Shown piece by piece: positions 17,676-28,899 of a stretch of 64,000 bases of DNA (position 1 is the stretch's first letter; each line of letters opens with the position of its first letter). The notes below the pieces were generated by a model. It did no database searches, was not told the origin of the DNA, and saw nothing but the letters and a program-made list of their open reading frames with translations. The position numbers were made by a program, and so were the translations under genes. Location: contig NZ_JABWDU010000006.1 of assembly GCF_013371465.1 (NCBI RefSeq), positions 124,001-188,000 on the forward strand. Direction: 5' to 3'. The DNA is from Ensifer oleiphilus (GTDB taxonomy: Bacteria; Pseudomonadota; Alphaproteobacteria; Rhizobiales; Rhizobiaceae).

Positions 17676-17698
17676 GTTGGGTCTCGGTTGCGGGAAGC

Positions 17699-19567
17699 TC
17701 AGTTGGTGCTGAACTTCTTCACTTCCATGAAGTTGACGGCGTTGCCGCTGAAGCGGGCCGTATCGACCGTTGTTCCGGCAGTGCTGTTGAAGCCTGCTGC
17801 GTAGACTGTCGTCGGGGCGGTGCGCAACGTCTTCGAGACGAAGCGCGGTGCCTTCACCGGCTTGGAAAGCGTCGCGACGCGACCGGCCGAGAGCGCCCAT
17901 TCGGAGATGATCTTCTGAGTCAGCTTCGGCTCGGTGCGAACCGACGAGCGGGTCGCCGCATCGGCATCTTGCTTTTTCGGGCGGCCACTCTTTGCCGGGG
18001 CTCCCGCCTGGGTATCGAAGGCGCCATCAAAGGCATTGGCACGACCATTGGTCGAGGCCTGCGGCGCATAGGCTGCCATTTCTACCGGCTGCCGCACGGG
18101 CTCGCGCTCGGCCGATGTCGGTGCAGCAAGGGCGACACGTGCCGATGCCTCGGCCGCGGTATCACGCGGCGGCTCGGCGGAAGCCAGAACCGGACGCTCC
18201 GCAAAGGCCGGGACCGCAACCTTGGCGTCTGCGACGGCCGCAAGGGCCGCATCGCCAGCCGGGCGCATGGCCGGCACCGGCACGAAGCCGAGCGCCTGCA
18301 TGTCGGTCGCCAGCGGATCGACCGAGGCGACAAGCGTTTCGCCGGCAGCGGCGTTCACACCACCACGATCGAGCATCTGCGGAACCGGCACCTTGACCGA
18401 GCCCAGGTCGGCAAATTCGCTCGGCATTTCCGGCGTCTCAGGCAGGGCAGCAGCCAGCGCGTCCTGCGCGGCGTTCTTCTGCGGCGCCACCAGTGCCACC
18501 GCTACGCCACCATCCGAAGGATTCTTGAAGGCGGGACGAACGGCTGGAACCGGCGCATTGATGTTCTGATCGGCGGCAACCGTCGGCTGCTGCTCGACGG
18601 CAACAGAACCGGCGACGCCGGGCAACGCTTCCTGAGCGGCGGGGGCCGAAGCCGTCTGCACCTTGGCCGGCGCTTCGCCACCTTCGTCGTCGGAGCCCGG
18701 ACCGGCTGCGATTGCCGTGGGTTCTTCATCCTCGTCGCCGCCAGCGCCAAAGAGCATCGCGAACAGGTTGCCGCGGCGCTTGCCGCTCTCGGCATCGCCC
18801 GCCTTGGCGCCGCCACCGGCAACCTCGATCGCCGAAGCGCCGACGCGACGCTTGTAGTCGGCAACGGCCTGGTTGTAGCCCGGCAACGGTTTGCCGTCGG
18901 AAGGAACGTGCATGGTCTTGCCGTCGGGGAAGAGACGGGCGAGTTCGTTGCGGGTCATGCGCGGCCAGGCGCGAACGCCGCCGACATCCATGTGTACGAA
19001 CGGAGAGCCCGAAGTCGGATAGTAGCCAACGCCACCGACCTGGAACTTCATGCCGATTTCACGCACCGTCTTCAGCTTCACGTCGGGGATGTAGAAGTCC
19101 ATCGCCTTGCCGAGCATGTGCTGGCTCTTCTTGGCAACTCCCTTGGAGCGCGAACGCAGCATGCCGTTGGTGGCCGGCGAACGATAGGCCGAAACAACGT
19201 GGATGTAATCGCGCGAGCCGCTCTTGGTATAGACTTCCCACACGAGGTCGAGCAGGCGCGGATCCATCTTTGTCGGCTCGTTGCGACGCCAGTCGCGCAG
19301 GAACCGGTTGATCTGCTGCAGGCCCTTCGGGTCGTAGCGACCGTTGCGCTTGAAGGTGATCTGCGCCTTTTCCTGCGTATGGATGAAATAGAGCTTGAGC
19401 GTGCGCGTCTGGCCGGCAGCCTCGACGGGAGGCGCCATGCCAGGCGTGACCAGCGATACCGCGAGGGCGATGGATGTCAGAACCTGCGGCACCTTACGGG
19501 TCATCGCCGAGCAGAGTCTGCTAGCTAAGGAGCCGAGAGGCTTCTTAAAACCGAACAAATTTGGCAT
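17699..19567 (-). CDS. DUF882 (MepK/YcbK-type) peptidoglycan peptidase with long C-terminal extension
   Basis: 622 residues. After a signal region ending near PPVEAAG comes the DUF882/M15-like peptidase (about 55-215): SAYRSPATNG, KKSQHMLGKAMDFYIP (zinc His and Asp) and SPFVHMDVGGVRAWPRM (zinc His). The domain hydrolyses peptide cross-links in peptidoglycan. Residues 240-622 are a low-complexity Ala/Pro/Val-rich extension, far longer than YcbK itself (about 180 residues). Alternative start at the ATG 21 codons later. Preceded by palindromes at 19624-19688. Confidence 0.85.
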   Translation of the reverse strand: MPNLFGFKKPLGSLASRLCSAMTRKVPQVLTSIALAVSLVTPGMAPPVEAAGQTRTLKLYFIHTQEKAQITFKRNGRYDPKGLQQINRFLRDWRRNEPTKMDPRLLDLVWEVYTKSGSRDYIHVVSAYRSPATNGMLRSRSKGVAKKSQHMLGKAMDFYIPDVKLKTVREIGMKFQVGGVGYYPTSGSPFVHMDVGGVRAWPRMTRNELARLFPDGKTMHVPSDGKPLPGYNQAVADYKRRVGASAIEVAGGGAKAGDAESGKRRGNLFAMLFGAGGDEDEEPTAIAAGPGSDDEGGEAPAKVQTASAPAAQEALPGVAGSVAVEQQPTVAADQNINAPVPAVRPAFKNPSDGGVAVALVAPQKNAAQDALAAALPETPEMPSEFADLGSVKVPVPQMLDRGGVNAAAGETLVASVDPLATDMQALGFVPVPAMRPAGDAALAAVADAKVAVPAFAERPVLASAEPPRDTAAEASARVALAAPTSAEREPVRQPVEMAAYAPQASTNGRANAFDGAFDTQAGAPAKSGRPKKQDADAATRSSVRTEPKLTQKIISEWALSAGRVATLSKPVKAPRFVSKTLRTAPTTVYAAGFNSTAGTTVDTARFSGNAVNFMEVKKFSTN

Positions 19568-19623
19568 TCAATCCCCGTCCGACGGACAACCGTGCTTCGC
19601 TGTCTCAGATGACTGTCAAATAA

Positions 19624-19688
19624 GGTGACAGCATGGCATATATGCCACAGTCGTCACCGCCCCTTATAATATAGTGAATACTTCACTA
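19624..19688. promoter_or_regulatory. cluster of palindromes upstream of the DUF882 gene
   Basis: Nested inverted repeats: GGCATATATGCC (19635-19646, perfect) inside GGTGAC...GTCACC (19624-19629, 19653-19658), and TAGTGAA-TAC-TTCACTA (19672-19688). They sit between the divergent DUF882 start and the 3' end of the sigma-54 regulator gene. Likely operators; the binding protein is unknown. Confidence 0.5.
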
Positions 19689-19747
19689 ACAAGGTCTAAA
19701 CGGCGGTGATGCAATCGCACGGCTAATGAATCGTGAATGCGTCGATT

Positions 19748-21289
<1,542 letters not shown>

Positions 21290-21476
21290 GGAAGCCTCCT
21301 GCTTTGGACACGCGGTACTTTTGGCCAACGTCATGTGCCAAATCACGTCAGGCATCTGTGCCATAAAGGGCTGAACATCATCTTTTGAGAAATGCTTGCA
21401 TTTTATCCATCGCCGGCGATAGCAATGGGACCCGTATCGCTTGCCTCTTCCTGCCACGAACGAGAGAAATCCGACG

Positions 21477-23336
21477 ATGACCTTCCGCACCTTCGCCCTC
21501 GAGAAAACCGTCGTGCGCGCTGCTGCCGACCCTGCCAAGGGTGCCGTGGCCGAGCTCGGCGAGCTGCCCTCCTGGCGGCTGGAGGATCTCTATCCGTCCG
21601 CAACTTCGGACGCCTTCCGCTCGGATATGAAAAAGGCCGAAGCGGATTCGATTGCGTTCGAGGCCAGATGGAAAGGCAAGCTTGCCACCGCTGCGACAAA
21701 GACCGGCAACGACGGCATCGGCGCCGCCGTCAAGGAATTCGAGGCGCTGGAAGACATCATGGGACGCATCGCGTCCTTTGCCGGCCTCACCTATTTCTCC
21801 GACACGTCCAAGCCGGAAAACGGCAAACTCTATGGCGACGTGCAGTCGAAGCTGACCGACATGTCGGCGCATCTCCTGTTCTTCTCGCTCGAGCTCAACC
21901 GCATCGACGATGCCGTGATCGATGCAGCGCTTGCCAATGACAGCCTGGCCGCGCACTACAAGCCTTGGCTTCTCGACCTGCGCAAGGACAAGCCCTATCA
22001 GCTCGACGACAAGCTCGAGCAACTGTTCCTCGAAAAATCGATGACCGGGCCTGCCGCCTTCAACCGCCTGTTCGACGAGACCATGGCGGCACTAACCTTC
22101 ACCGTCGACGACGAGAAGATGCCACTCGAAATGGCCCTGAACCTGCTGCAGGATCCTTCGACGGAAGTGCGCAGGAAGGCAGCGATGGCGCTCGCCGAAA
22201 CCTTCAGGGCCAATATCCGCACCTTCACGCTGATCACCAACACGCTCGCCAAGGACAAGGAAATCTCCGATCGCTGGCGCGGCTTCGAGGATATCGCCGA
22301 CAGCCGGCATCTCGCCAACCGCGTCGAGCGCGAGGTCGTCGATGCGCTCGCAGAAGCGGTGAAGACAGCCTATCCGCGCCTCTCGCATCGCTACTACGCG
22401 ATGAAGGCAAAGTGGCTCGGCATGGAACAGATGGAGTTCTGGGATCGCAACGCGCCGCTGCCCGAAACGCCGAACGCGCTGATCTCCTGGAACGAGGCAA
22501 AGGACACGGTGCTTTCGGCCTACCATGCTTTCGACCCGGAGATGGCCGCAATCGCCCGCCGCTTCTTCGACGACCGCTGGATCGATGCACCGGTTCGGCC
22601 CGGCAAGGCGCCTGGCGCCTTCGCTCACCCGACCGTTCCGTCAGCGCACCCTTACGTACTCGTCAACTATATGGGCAAGCCGCGCGACGTGATGACGCTC
22701 GCCCACGAACTCGGCCACGGCGTGCATCAGGTGCTCGCCGGCGAACAGGGCGCATTGATGGCTTCGACGCCACTGACCCTGGCCGAAACCGCATCGGTGT
22801 TCGGTGAAATGCTGACCTTCCGCGCGCTGCTCGACCAGACCAAGGATAAGCGCGAGCGCAAGGCCATGCTCGCCCAAAAGGTCGAGGACATGATCAACAC
22901 GGTCGTGCGCCAGATCGCTTTCTACGAATTCGAGCGCAAGCTGCACACCGCGCGCAAGGAAGGCGAACTGACCGCCGAGGATATCGGCAATCTGTGGCTC
23001 TCGGTACAGGCGGAGAGCCTCGGTCCGGCAATCCGGATTTCCGAGGGCTATGAGACCTACTGGGCCTATATCCCGCACTTCATCCACTCGCCGTTCTACG
23101 TCTATGCCTACGCCTTCGGCGATTGCCTGGTGAACTCGCTCTATGCCGTCTACCAGAACGCCGAAAAGGGCTTTCAGGCGAAGTATTTCGAGCTTCTGAA
23201 GGCCGGCGGCACCAAGCACCATTCCGAGTTGCTGGCTCCCTTTGGCCTCGACGCGACCGATCCGTCGTTCTGGGCACAGGGTCTGTCGATGATCGAAGGG
23301 CTGATCGACGAACTCGAGGCGCTTGATAAGGCGTGA
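21477..23336 (+). CDS. pepF: oligoendopeptidase F (M3 metallopeptidase)
   Basis: 619 residues. The zinc site LAHELGHGVHQ (HExxH) and the downstream LAETASVFGE glutamate define family M3. The N-terminal PSWRLEDLYPS and mid-protein GRWRGF/WDRNAPLP regions match the PepF/M3B clade of cytosolic oligopeptidases. Start at 21477, with GAGAGAAA upstream. Followed after 60 bases by pabB; probably independent. Confidence 0.93.
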   Translation: MTFRTFALEKTVVRAAADPAKGAVAELGELPSWRLEDLYPSATSDAFRSDMKKAEADSIAFEARWKGKLATAATKTGNDGIGAAVKEFEALEDIMGRIASFAGLTYFSDTSKPENGKLYGDVQSKLTDMSAHLLFFSLELNRIDDAVIDAALANDSLAAHYKPWLLDLRKDKPYQLDDKLEQLFLEKSMTGPAAFNRLFDETMAALTFTVDDEKMPLEMALNLLQDPSTEVRRKAAMALAETFRANIRTFTLITNTLAKDKEISDRWRGFEDIADSRHLANRVEREVVDALAEAVKTAYPRLSHRYYAMKAKWLGMEQMEFWDRNAPLPETPNALISWNEAKDTVLSAYHAFDPEMAAIARRFFDDRWIDAPVRPGKAPGAFAHPTVPSAHPYVLVNYMGKPRDVMTLAHELGHGVHQVLAGEQGALMASTPLTLAETASVFGEMLTFRALLDQTKDKRERKAMLAQKVEDMINTVVRQIAFYEFERKLHTARKEGELTAEDIGNLWLSVQAESLGPAIRISEGYETYWAYIPHFIHSPFYVYAYAFGDCLVNSLYAVYQNAEKGFQAKYFELLKAGGTKHHSELLAPFGLDATDPSFWAQGLSMIEGLIDELEALDKA

Positions 23337-23396
23337 TCCGGCGCGGGCCTCGCCCGCGCTCCAGAGACTTTCAAGGAAAAGTGCGAAGCGGCATCG

Positions 23397-24554
23397 ATGA
23401 ACGAAAATGCACCCTATGTGCTTTTCCGGGACGACAGCGAAAACCGGACCACGGTCTTCGCTGATCCGGAGCGCATCGTCACGGCGCGCACCAAAGCCGA
23501 ATTCCGCCGCGGCCTCGCCGAGCTCGAACGCGCTCATGAAGCCGGAAAATGGATCGCCGGCTTCATGGCCTATGAGGCCGGCCATCTCTTCGAGGAGAAG
23601 CTCACCCCCTTCGCCGAGGAGGGTCGCGAGACGCCGTTGATGTCCTTCGGCATCTTCGACGCGCCGAGTGACGACCATCCGCTCGGTTTGCCGCAACGAC
23701 GGATCGAGAACGAGCCTTTTCTTTCCGGACCGCGTGCCGCCTGGGATTTTTCCACCTACCGCCAGCGGTTCGACCGTCTGCACCAGCACTTGCGCCAGGG
23801 CGATTGTTACCAGGCGAACCTGACCATGCCGATCCGCGCCCGCTGGTCGGGCGACCCGCGCGCTGCCTTCTGGTCGCTGATCGAACGGCAACCGGTCAAG
23901 TACGGCGCCCTCGTAGCGCTCGATGGCCCGATCCTCGTTTCACGCTCGCCCGAGCTTTTCTTCCGGGTCGATGCCGACAGATGGATCGAGACGCATCCGA
24001 TGAAGGGCACGGCAAAACGCGGCGCCTCGGCTGAAGAGGATGCCGAGATCATTGCCGCCATGCGCACTGACGAGAAGACGCAGGCCGAGAACCGCATGAT
24101 CGTCGACCTCCTGCGCAACGACATCTCCCGCATCACCGAGGTCGGAACACTCGACGTGCCGAAACTCTTCGACATCGAGACCTATCCGACCGTTCATCAG
24201 ATGGTCAGCCATGTCAGGGCCAGGCTGCGGCCCGATGTCGGCATCACCGATATTTTCGCAGCACTCTTCCCCTGCGGCTCGATCACCGGCGCGCCGAAGA
24301 TGCGGGCGATGGAGATCCTGCACGATCTGGAAGACGGCCCGCGCGACGCCTATTGCGGTGCGATCGGCTTCATCGCGCCGAACGGCATCATGCGCTTCAG
24401 CGTCGCCATCCGCACCATCTCGCTGTTTGCCGACGGCGAGGCCGTCTTCAATGTCGGCGGTGGCATCGTCTTTGATTCCGGCGCCCAGTCCGAATATGAC
24501 GAATGCCTGCTCAAGGCGCGCTTCGCCATCGGCGATGCCGAGATTGCCCGATGA
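23397..24554 (+). CDS. pabB: aminodeoxychorismate synthase component I
   Basis: 385 residues, chorismate-binding fold: THPMKGTAKRG (catalytic loop with lysine), IVDLLRNDISRI, CGSITGAPKMRAM and VGGGIVFDSG are all present. It aminates chorismate to 4-amino-4-deoxychorismate on the way to p-aminobenzoate and folate. The first ~110 residues are a divergent N-terminal domain. Its stop overlaps the start of the pabC-like gene (ATGA), so the two successive PABA enzymes are coupled. No pabA is in the window. Confidence 0.93.
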   Translation: MNENAPYVLFRDDSENRTTVFADPERIVTARTKAEFRRGLAELERAHEAGKWIAGFMAYEAGHLFEEKLTPFAEEGRETPLMSFGIFDAPSDDHPLGLPQRRIENEPFLSGPRAAWDFSTYRQRFDRLHQHLRQGDCYQANLTMPIRARWSGDPRAAFWSLIERQPVKYGALVALDGPILVSRSPELFFRVDADRWIETHPMKGTAKRGASAEEDAEIIAAMRTDEKTQAENRMIVDLLRNDISRITEVGTLDVPKLFDIETYPTVHQMVSHVRARLRPDVGITDIFAALFPCGSITGAPKMRAMEILHDLEDGPRDAYCGAIGFIAPNGIMRFSVAIRTISLFADGEAVFNVGGGIVFDSGAQSEYDECLLKARFAIGDAEIAR

Positions 24555-25177
24555 CGGATTTCTCGCTGATCGAGACCCTGCGCTACGAGCCCGATGCCGG
24601 CTTCGTGCGTTTGAGGCTGCATCTGGCCCGGCTGAAACGGTCGGCACGCAGACTGGGTTTTTCCGGTGTCAACCAGGCACAGGCAGAGCTGCAGAAGGCC
24701 GTTGAGGACGCGACTGTTCCCCTGCGCATAAGGCTGACGCTCGACCGACAGGGTGCCATCGCCGTGACCACGGCAGCTTTCACGCCTCTTGCCGCAGACG
24801 CAGTCTGGCGTGTGCGTCTTGCCGACACTCGGCTCTCCTCCGAAGACAAGCTCCTGCGGGTCAAGACGACGCGGCGCGGCATCTACGAGACGGCGCGCGC
24901 CGAGTATCCGGCAACGGAGGTCGAAGAAGTTCTCCTTCTGAACGAGAAGGGCGAGGTCTGCGAGGGGACGATCACAACGATCTTCCTCGACGACGGCAGC
25001 GGCACACTGAAAACACCGCCGATCGCCTGCGGGCTCCTGGCCGGCGTGCTGAGAACGGAACTCATCTGCCAGAGGCGAGCGCGCGTCGCCCGCCTGTCAC
25101 CAGACGATCTGGCACGCGGCCAGCTCTATGTCGGCAATTCGCTACGGGGCCTGATCCGGGCGAAGCTCGGGGTCTGA
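24551..25177 (+). CDS. pabC: aminotransferase class IV, aminodeoxychorismate lyase-like
   Basis: 208 residues from the ATG at 24551 within the pabB stop. Class IV fold signatures: RLRLHLARLKRSARRLGF, KTTRRGIYETARAEYPATEV with the PLP lysine in the RVKTT segment, LLLNEKGEVCEGTITTIFLD and PIACGLLAGVLRTEL. Shorter than PabC of E. coli. Position right after pabB supports the lyase that releases pyruvate to give p-aminobenzoate. Its last 36 bases overlap the convergent GGDEF gene. Confidence 0.85.
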   Translation: MTDFSLIETLRYEPDAGFVRLRLHLARLKRSARRLGFSGVNQAQAELQKAVEDATVPLRIRLTLDRQGAIAVTTAAFTPLAADAVWRVRLADTRLSSEDKLLRVKTTRRGIYETARAEYPATEVEEVLLLNEKGEVCEGTITTIFLDDGSGTLKTPPIACGLLAGVLRTELICQRRARVARLSPDDLARGQLYVGNSLRGLIRAKLGV

Positions 25178-26092
25178 ACCCGGCAAGGTGTAGCGCTTCA
25201 CCCGATCACGCCCGTCGCGCTTGGCGAGGTAAAGCGCCTCGTCGGCGCGGGCATAGATGTCCTTGACGCCGTCGCCTTCCCGGTATTCGGCCAACCCCAC
25301 CGAACAGGTGTAGTAGAACTCCGGAATGCTCGCGAGCGGCCTGGCACTGCGCACCTTGTCGAGCAGCCGGTCGAGGATCATGTTGCCTTCGCTGATCGTG
25401 GTGTCGGGCAGGATCAGCATGAACTCCTCGCCGCCGATGCGGCCGAAACAATCGGAGCGGCGCACGAATTCCTGCATCTGGCGGGCAAAATCGAGCAGCA
25501 CCTCATCGCCCTGGTGGTGGCCGTAGCGGTCGTTGATCGCCTTGAAATAGTCGATGTCGATGATGGCGACGCAGCCCCACATATGCGGGTTCTGGGCGCA
25601 GTTGGCGATGAACTCGCCGAGCCGCCCCATGGTGTGGCGCCGGTTGGGGACATTGGTCAGTTCGTCGACCTGCGAGGCGCGCAACGCAAAATCGCGGTCC
25701 TGGCGCAGGGCGCGCTCCTCGACGCGAACGGTGGTGATGTCGACCGCGACGCACAGCATGTATCCCCTGGCATCGACGGTCTCCGTCATCCACAGCCAGC
25801 GGCCGTCATGCAGGTCGGTCTCCATCGCACGAAACGGAACTTTACCGCGCCGATGGATCGTCGAAGCGATCCAGCCTTCGACGTCGTTGGTCGAAAGAAC
25901 CGTGCCCCGACCGGCCGCGTGGTTGCGCCGCATGATGTCGGCCCAGGTCGGCGTCTCCTCCGCGTCGACGAAATAGGCGGTGCGAAAAGCCTCGTTGGCA
26001 AATTGCAGCCGGTCGTGCTGATCGTAGAGAGCCATCAGCACGGGCGTTTGGGCCTGCAGGCCCATGAGAGTCTTGATGTGGTCGCCGGTCAC
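25142..26092 (-). CDS. PAS-GGDEF diguanylate cyclase
   Basis: About 316 residues from a GTG at 26092 (a TTG 14 codons upstream or an ATG 9 codons downstream are possible). N-terminal PAS-like sensor (LMALYDQHDRLQFANEAFRT, about 15-130), a linker helix, then GGDEF domain with DELTNVPNRRH, IDIDYFKAINDRYGHHQGDE and the active loop GRIGGEEFML. GGEEF is a functional variant, so c-di-GMP synthesis is expected. No inhibitory RxxD motif is obvious in front of the loop. The gene's 3' end overlaps pabC tail to tail. Confidence 0.85.
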   Translation of the reverse strand: MTGDHIKTLMGLQAQTPVLMALYDQHDRLQFANEAFRTAYFVDAEETPTWADIMRRNHAAGRGTVLSTNDVEGWIASTIHRRGKVPFRAMETDLHDGRWLWMTETVDARGYMLCVAVDITTVRVEERALRQDRDFALRASQVDELTNVPNRRHTMGRLGEFIANCAQNPHMWGCVAIIDIDYFKAINDRYGHHQGDEVLLDFARQMQEFVRRSDCFGRIGGEEFMLILPDTTISEGNMILDRLLDKVRSARPLASIPEFYYTCSVGLAEYREGDGVKDIYARADEALYLAKRDGRDRVKRYTLPGSDPELRPDQAP

Positions 26093-26236
26093 GTTCAGTC
26101 TGCAACGCCTCCAGGTCTGGCAAGGAAACAACAATCATGGCGCGTAGCGGATGATTGTATGAAAGCTATAGCACGAAGTGCTTGTGACAAGCTTCGGCCC
26201 ATGCGAAACGAAAGGGATTATGGTTAAATCGCGAGA

Positions 26237-27133
26237 ATGATCCGGTCATCCCGCATGAGACACACGCCCTACGACGGCTCCTCCAAGCCCTTTACCATCG
26301 GCCTCACCCAACTTGATCCCGATCGCTGGATCGAGCCGGACGATCTGCTACAGCACTATCTCGACCAGAAGGCCCAGTTGCTCGCGCGGTCGCGCGACGC
26401 CGTTTTCGTTGCAGAACAAGGGACGCAGGACGCGCAACGCGAGCTGCTACAGATCCTTTGCGACTATCTGCCGACGCGATATCCCGACATCTACCGTCAA
26501 GACGGGGATACCATGACAGTCGGCGGGCGACGTGCGGACCTGTTGGGCGACGACGCGCTGGTGATTGCCGGCTCGCTCATTCAGGACGATCTCGCGATCA
26601 TGCAGCGCGGCGATCGCGGCTGGCGCCTTGGCGCCGCATATATCGCCTTCCCGTCATCCTGGTCGCTGGCGGAAAAGTTCGGGCGCACGATGGATGAGAT
26701 CCATGCCCCGGTTCCCGGCTTCGGCGACGGCACGCGCAATGCCGAACTCATCGCCCGCATGTTCGACAACCTGCCCCCCGGCCGTTTCGTCGAGCGCTTC
26801 AACTGGGCTGTCAATGTCGACGGTTCCCTGCATCTGCCCAAGTCGAAATCCGAAAGCCTCGCGGCAACCGCCATCGACCTGACCGAAGAAAGCGCGTTCA
26901 TCCGCATCGAACGCCAGACGTTGCGCAAACTGCCCGAGACCGGTGCAATCGTCTTCACCATCCGCATCTATTCCGATCCCCTGGCCATGTTGCGACACAG
27001 AGAAGATGCCGCCACTCTGGCTCTTTCCTTCGTCGAGCAACTGCGCGCGCTCGACCTGCCGCAGGCCGCCTACAAGGGCCTCGTCAGCAAGCGCGACGCC
27101 CTGATTTCGGCGCTGATTTCCATCGCTGGTTAA
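26237..27133 (+). CDS. DUF3445 protein (heme-dependent oxidative N-demethylase family)
   Basis: 298 residues. Blocks typical of DUF3445 are visible: KPFTIGLTQLDPDRWIEPDD, IQDDLAIMQRG...LGAAYIAFPSSW, EKFGRTMDEIHAPVPGF, FVERFNWAVN and IERQTLRKLPETGAIVFTIR. The family includes a heme enzyme that oxidatively demethylates dimethylamine-type substrates; the His of DEIHAPVP is a plausible heme ligand. The actual substrate is unknown. An ATG six codons later is an alternative start. Confidence 0.8.
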   Translation: MIRSSRMRHTPYDGSSKPFTIGLTQLDPDRWIEPDDLLQHYLDQKAQLLARSRDAVFVAEQGTQDAQRELLQILCDYLPTRYPDIYRQDGDTMTVGGRRADLLGDDALVIAGSLIQDDLAIMQRGDRGWRLGAAYIAFPSSWSLAEKFGRTMDEIHAPVPGFGDGTRNAELIARMFDNLPPGRFVERFNWAVNVDGSLHLPKSKSESLAATAIDLTEESAFIRIERQTLRKLPETGAIVFTIRIYSDPLAMLRHREDAATLALSFVEQLRALDLPQAAYKGLVSKRDALISALISIAG

Positions 27134-27276
27134 ACAATATCGCAGGTCAGCGTTGACCCGCCGGCCCTTTATTGTGACAGCAAACTGTGCTCTAGGGCCT
27201 ATCACACGGCGCGAGCCTCATTTTCAGACACTTTCAACACCGTCTCAGGGAAAGTTTCCTCAGGAGTAAGACCAAA

Positions 27277-28728
27277 ATGGCAGACACCACCTATCCGGTT
27301 TACGGCGAGATCACCGGCCCGATCGTCATGATCGGCTTCGGTTCGATCGGCCGCGGCACCTTGCCGTTGATCGAGCGCCACTTCAAATACGACAAGAACC
27401 GGTTGATCGTGATCGAGCCGCGTGAGGATGCCGCCGACAACGAGATCTTCGAACGCCACGGCGTGCGCCACGTTCGCGCGCATGTGACGAAGGACAACTA
27501 TAAGGAACTGCTGAAGCCGCTTCTGACCGAAGGCGAAGGCCAGGGCTTCTGCGTCAACCTGTCGGTCGACACCGGTTCGGTCGACCTGATCAAGATGTGC
27601 CGCAAGCTCGACGTTCTCTACATCGACACGGTCGTCGAGCCATGGCTCGGCTTCTACTTCGATGCCGAAATGGACAATGCCTCGCGCACCAACTACGCCC
27701 TGCGCGAAACGCTGCGCAAGGAAAAGGAAAAGAACCCGGGCGGCACCACGGCCGTTTCGACCTGCGGCGCCAACCCGGGCATGGTCTCGTGGTTCGTCAA
27801 GCAGGGCCTCCTGAACCTCGCCAACGATCTTGGCGTGAAGTTCGACGAGCCGCATCAGGACGACCGCGAAGGCTGGGCGAAGCTGATGAAGAAGGTTGGC
27901 GTCAAGGGCGTGCACATTGCCGAGCGCGACACCCAGCTGACCAAGAAGCCGAAGCCGCTCAACGTCTTTTGGAACACCTGGTCGGTCGAAGGCTTCATCT
28001 CCGAAGGTCTGCAGCCGGCGGAACTCGGCTGGGGCACCCACGAGAACTGGATGCCGAAGAACGCCAAGAAGCACAAGAAGGGCTGCAAGGCAGCCATCTA
28101 TCTGGAGCAGCCGGGCGCAAACACCCGCGTTCGCAGCTGGTGCCCGACCCCCGGTCCGCAGTACGGCTTCCTCGTCACCCACAACGAGTCGATCTCGATC
28201 GCGGACTTCTTCACCGTCCGCGACAAGGACGGTGAAGTCACCTATCGCCCGACCTGCCACTACGCCTACCATCCGGCCAACGACGCCGTGCTGTCGCTGC
28301 ACGAAATGTTCGGCAACGGCGGCAATGCGCAGCCGGTCCATCACGTTCTCGACGAGAAGGAACTCGTTGAAGGTGTCGACGAACTGGGCGTCCTGCTCTA
28401 CGGCCACGACAAGAACGCCTATTGGTTCGGTTCGCGCCTGTCTCTGGAAGAGACGCGCCGCATCGCGCCCTACCAGAACGCCACCGGCCTGCAGGTCACC
28501 TCTGCCGTGCTTGCCGGCATGGTCTGGGCGATCGAAAACCCGAAGGCCGGCATCGTCGAGGCCGACGAGATGGACTACAAGCGCTGCCTCGAAGTGCAGC
28601 TGCCCTATCTCGGCCCGGTCGAAGGCCACTACACCGATTGGACCCCGCTCGACGGTCGCCCGGGCCTGTTCCCGGAAGACATCGACACCAAGGATCCCTG
28701 GCAGTTCAAGAACATCCTCGTTCGCTAA
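27277..28728 (+). CDS. hss: homospermidine synthase
   Basis: 483 residues. NAD-binding MIGFGSIGRGTLPLIERHF at the N-terminus, then NLSVDTGSVDLIKMC, STCGANPGMVSWFVKQGL and WCPTPGPQYGFLVTHNES, all diagnostic of bacterial Hss. It makes homospermidine from putrescine (or spermidine plus putrescine) in an NAD-dependent reaction; homospermidine is the main polyamine of rhizobia. CAGGAG ribosome-binding site. Monocistronic with strong terminator. Confidence 0.96.
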   Translation: MADTTYPVYGEITGPIVMIGFGSIGRGTLPLIERHFKYDKNRLIVIEPREDAADNEIFERHGVRHVRAHVTKDNYKELLKPLLTEGEGQGFCVNLSVDTGSVDLIKMCRKLDVLYIDTVVEPWLGFYFDAEMDNASRTNYALRETLRKEKEKNPGGTTAVSTCGANPGMVSWFVKQGLLNLANDLGVKFDEPHQDDREGWAKLMKKVGVKGVHIAERDTQLTKKPKPLNVFWNTWSVEGFISEGLQPAELGWGTHENWMPKNAKKHKKGCKAAIYLEQPGANTRVRSWCPTPGPQYGFLVTHNESISIADFFTVRDKDGEVTYRPTCHYAYHPANDAVLSLHEMFGNGGNAQPVHHVLDEKELVEGVDELGVLLYGHDKNAYWFGSRLSLEETRRIAPYQNATGLQVTSAVLAGMVWAIENPKAGIVEADEMDYKRCLEVQLPYLGPVEGHYTDWTPLDGRPGLFPEDIDTKDPWQFKNILVR

Positions 28729-28752
28729 ACCGCTGACATTACGAAGCATACG

Positions 28753-28783
28753 GCCCGGGGCATTTTCGCCCCGGGCTTTTTTT
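28753..28783 (+). terminator. terminator of hss
   Basis: GCCCGGGGC / GCCCCGGGC arms (28753-28761, 28768-28776) followed by T7. Confidence 0.92.
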
Positions 28784-28899
28784 GTCCATATGGGAAAAGC
28801 CCGGCACGTCGGCCCGAGCGCTCTTGCTTTCAACTCTTGATCGCGGCATGGTTCGGCGAAATGAAACGGACGCTCGGCACCAAGCGAGGGAAATCGCCA

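Noticed and set aside
21310..21345. Sigma-54-like TGGCAC...TTGG box upstream of the sigma-54 regulator gene
   Set aside because: The spacing between the GG and GC elements is wrong by about two bases; I could not support it. The TTTGGC/GCCAAA symmetry there may be an operator but is weak.
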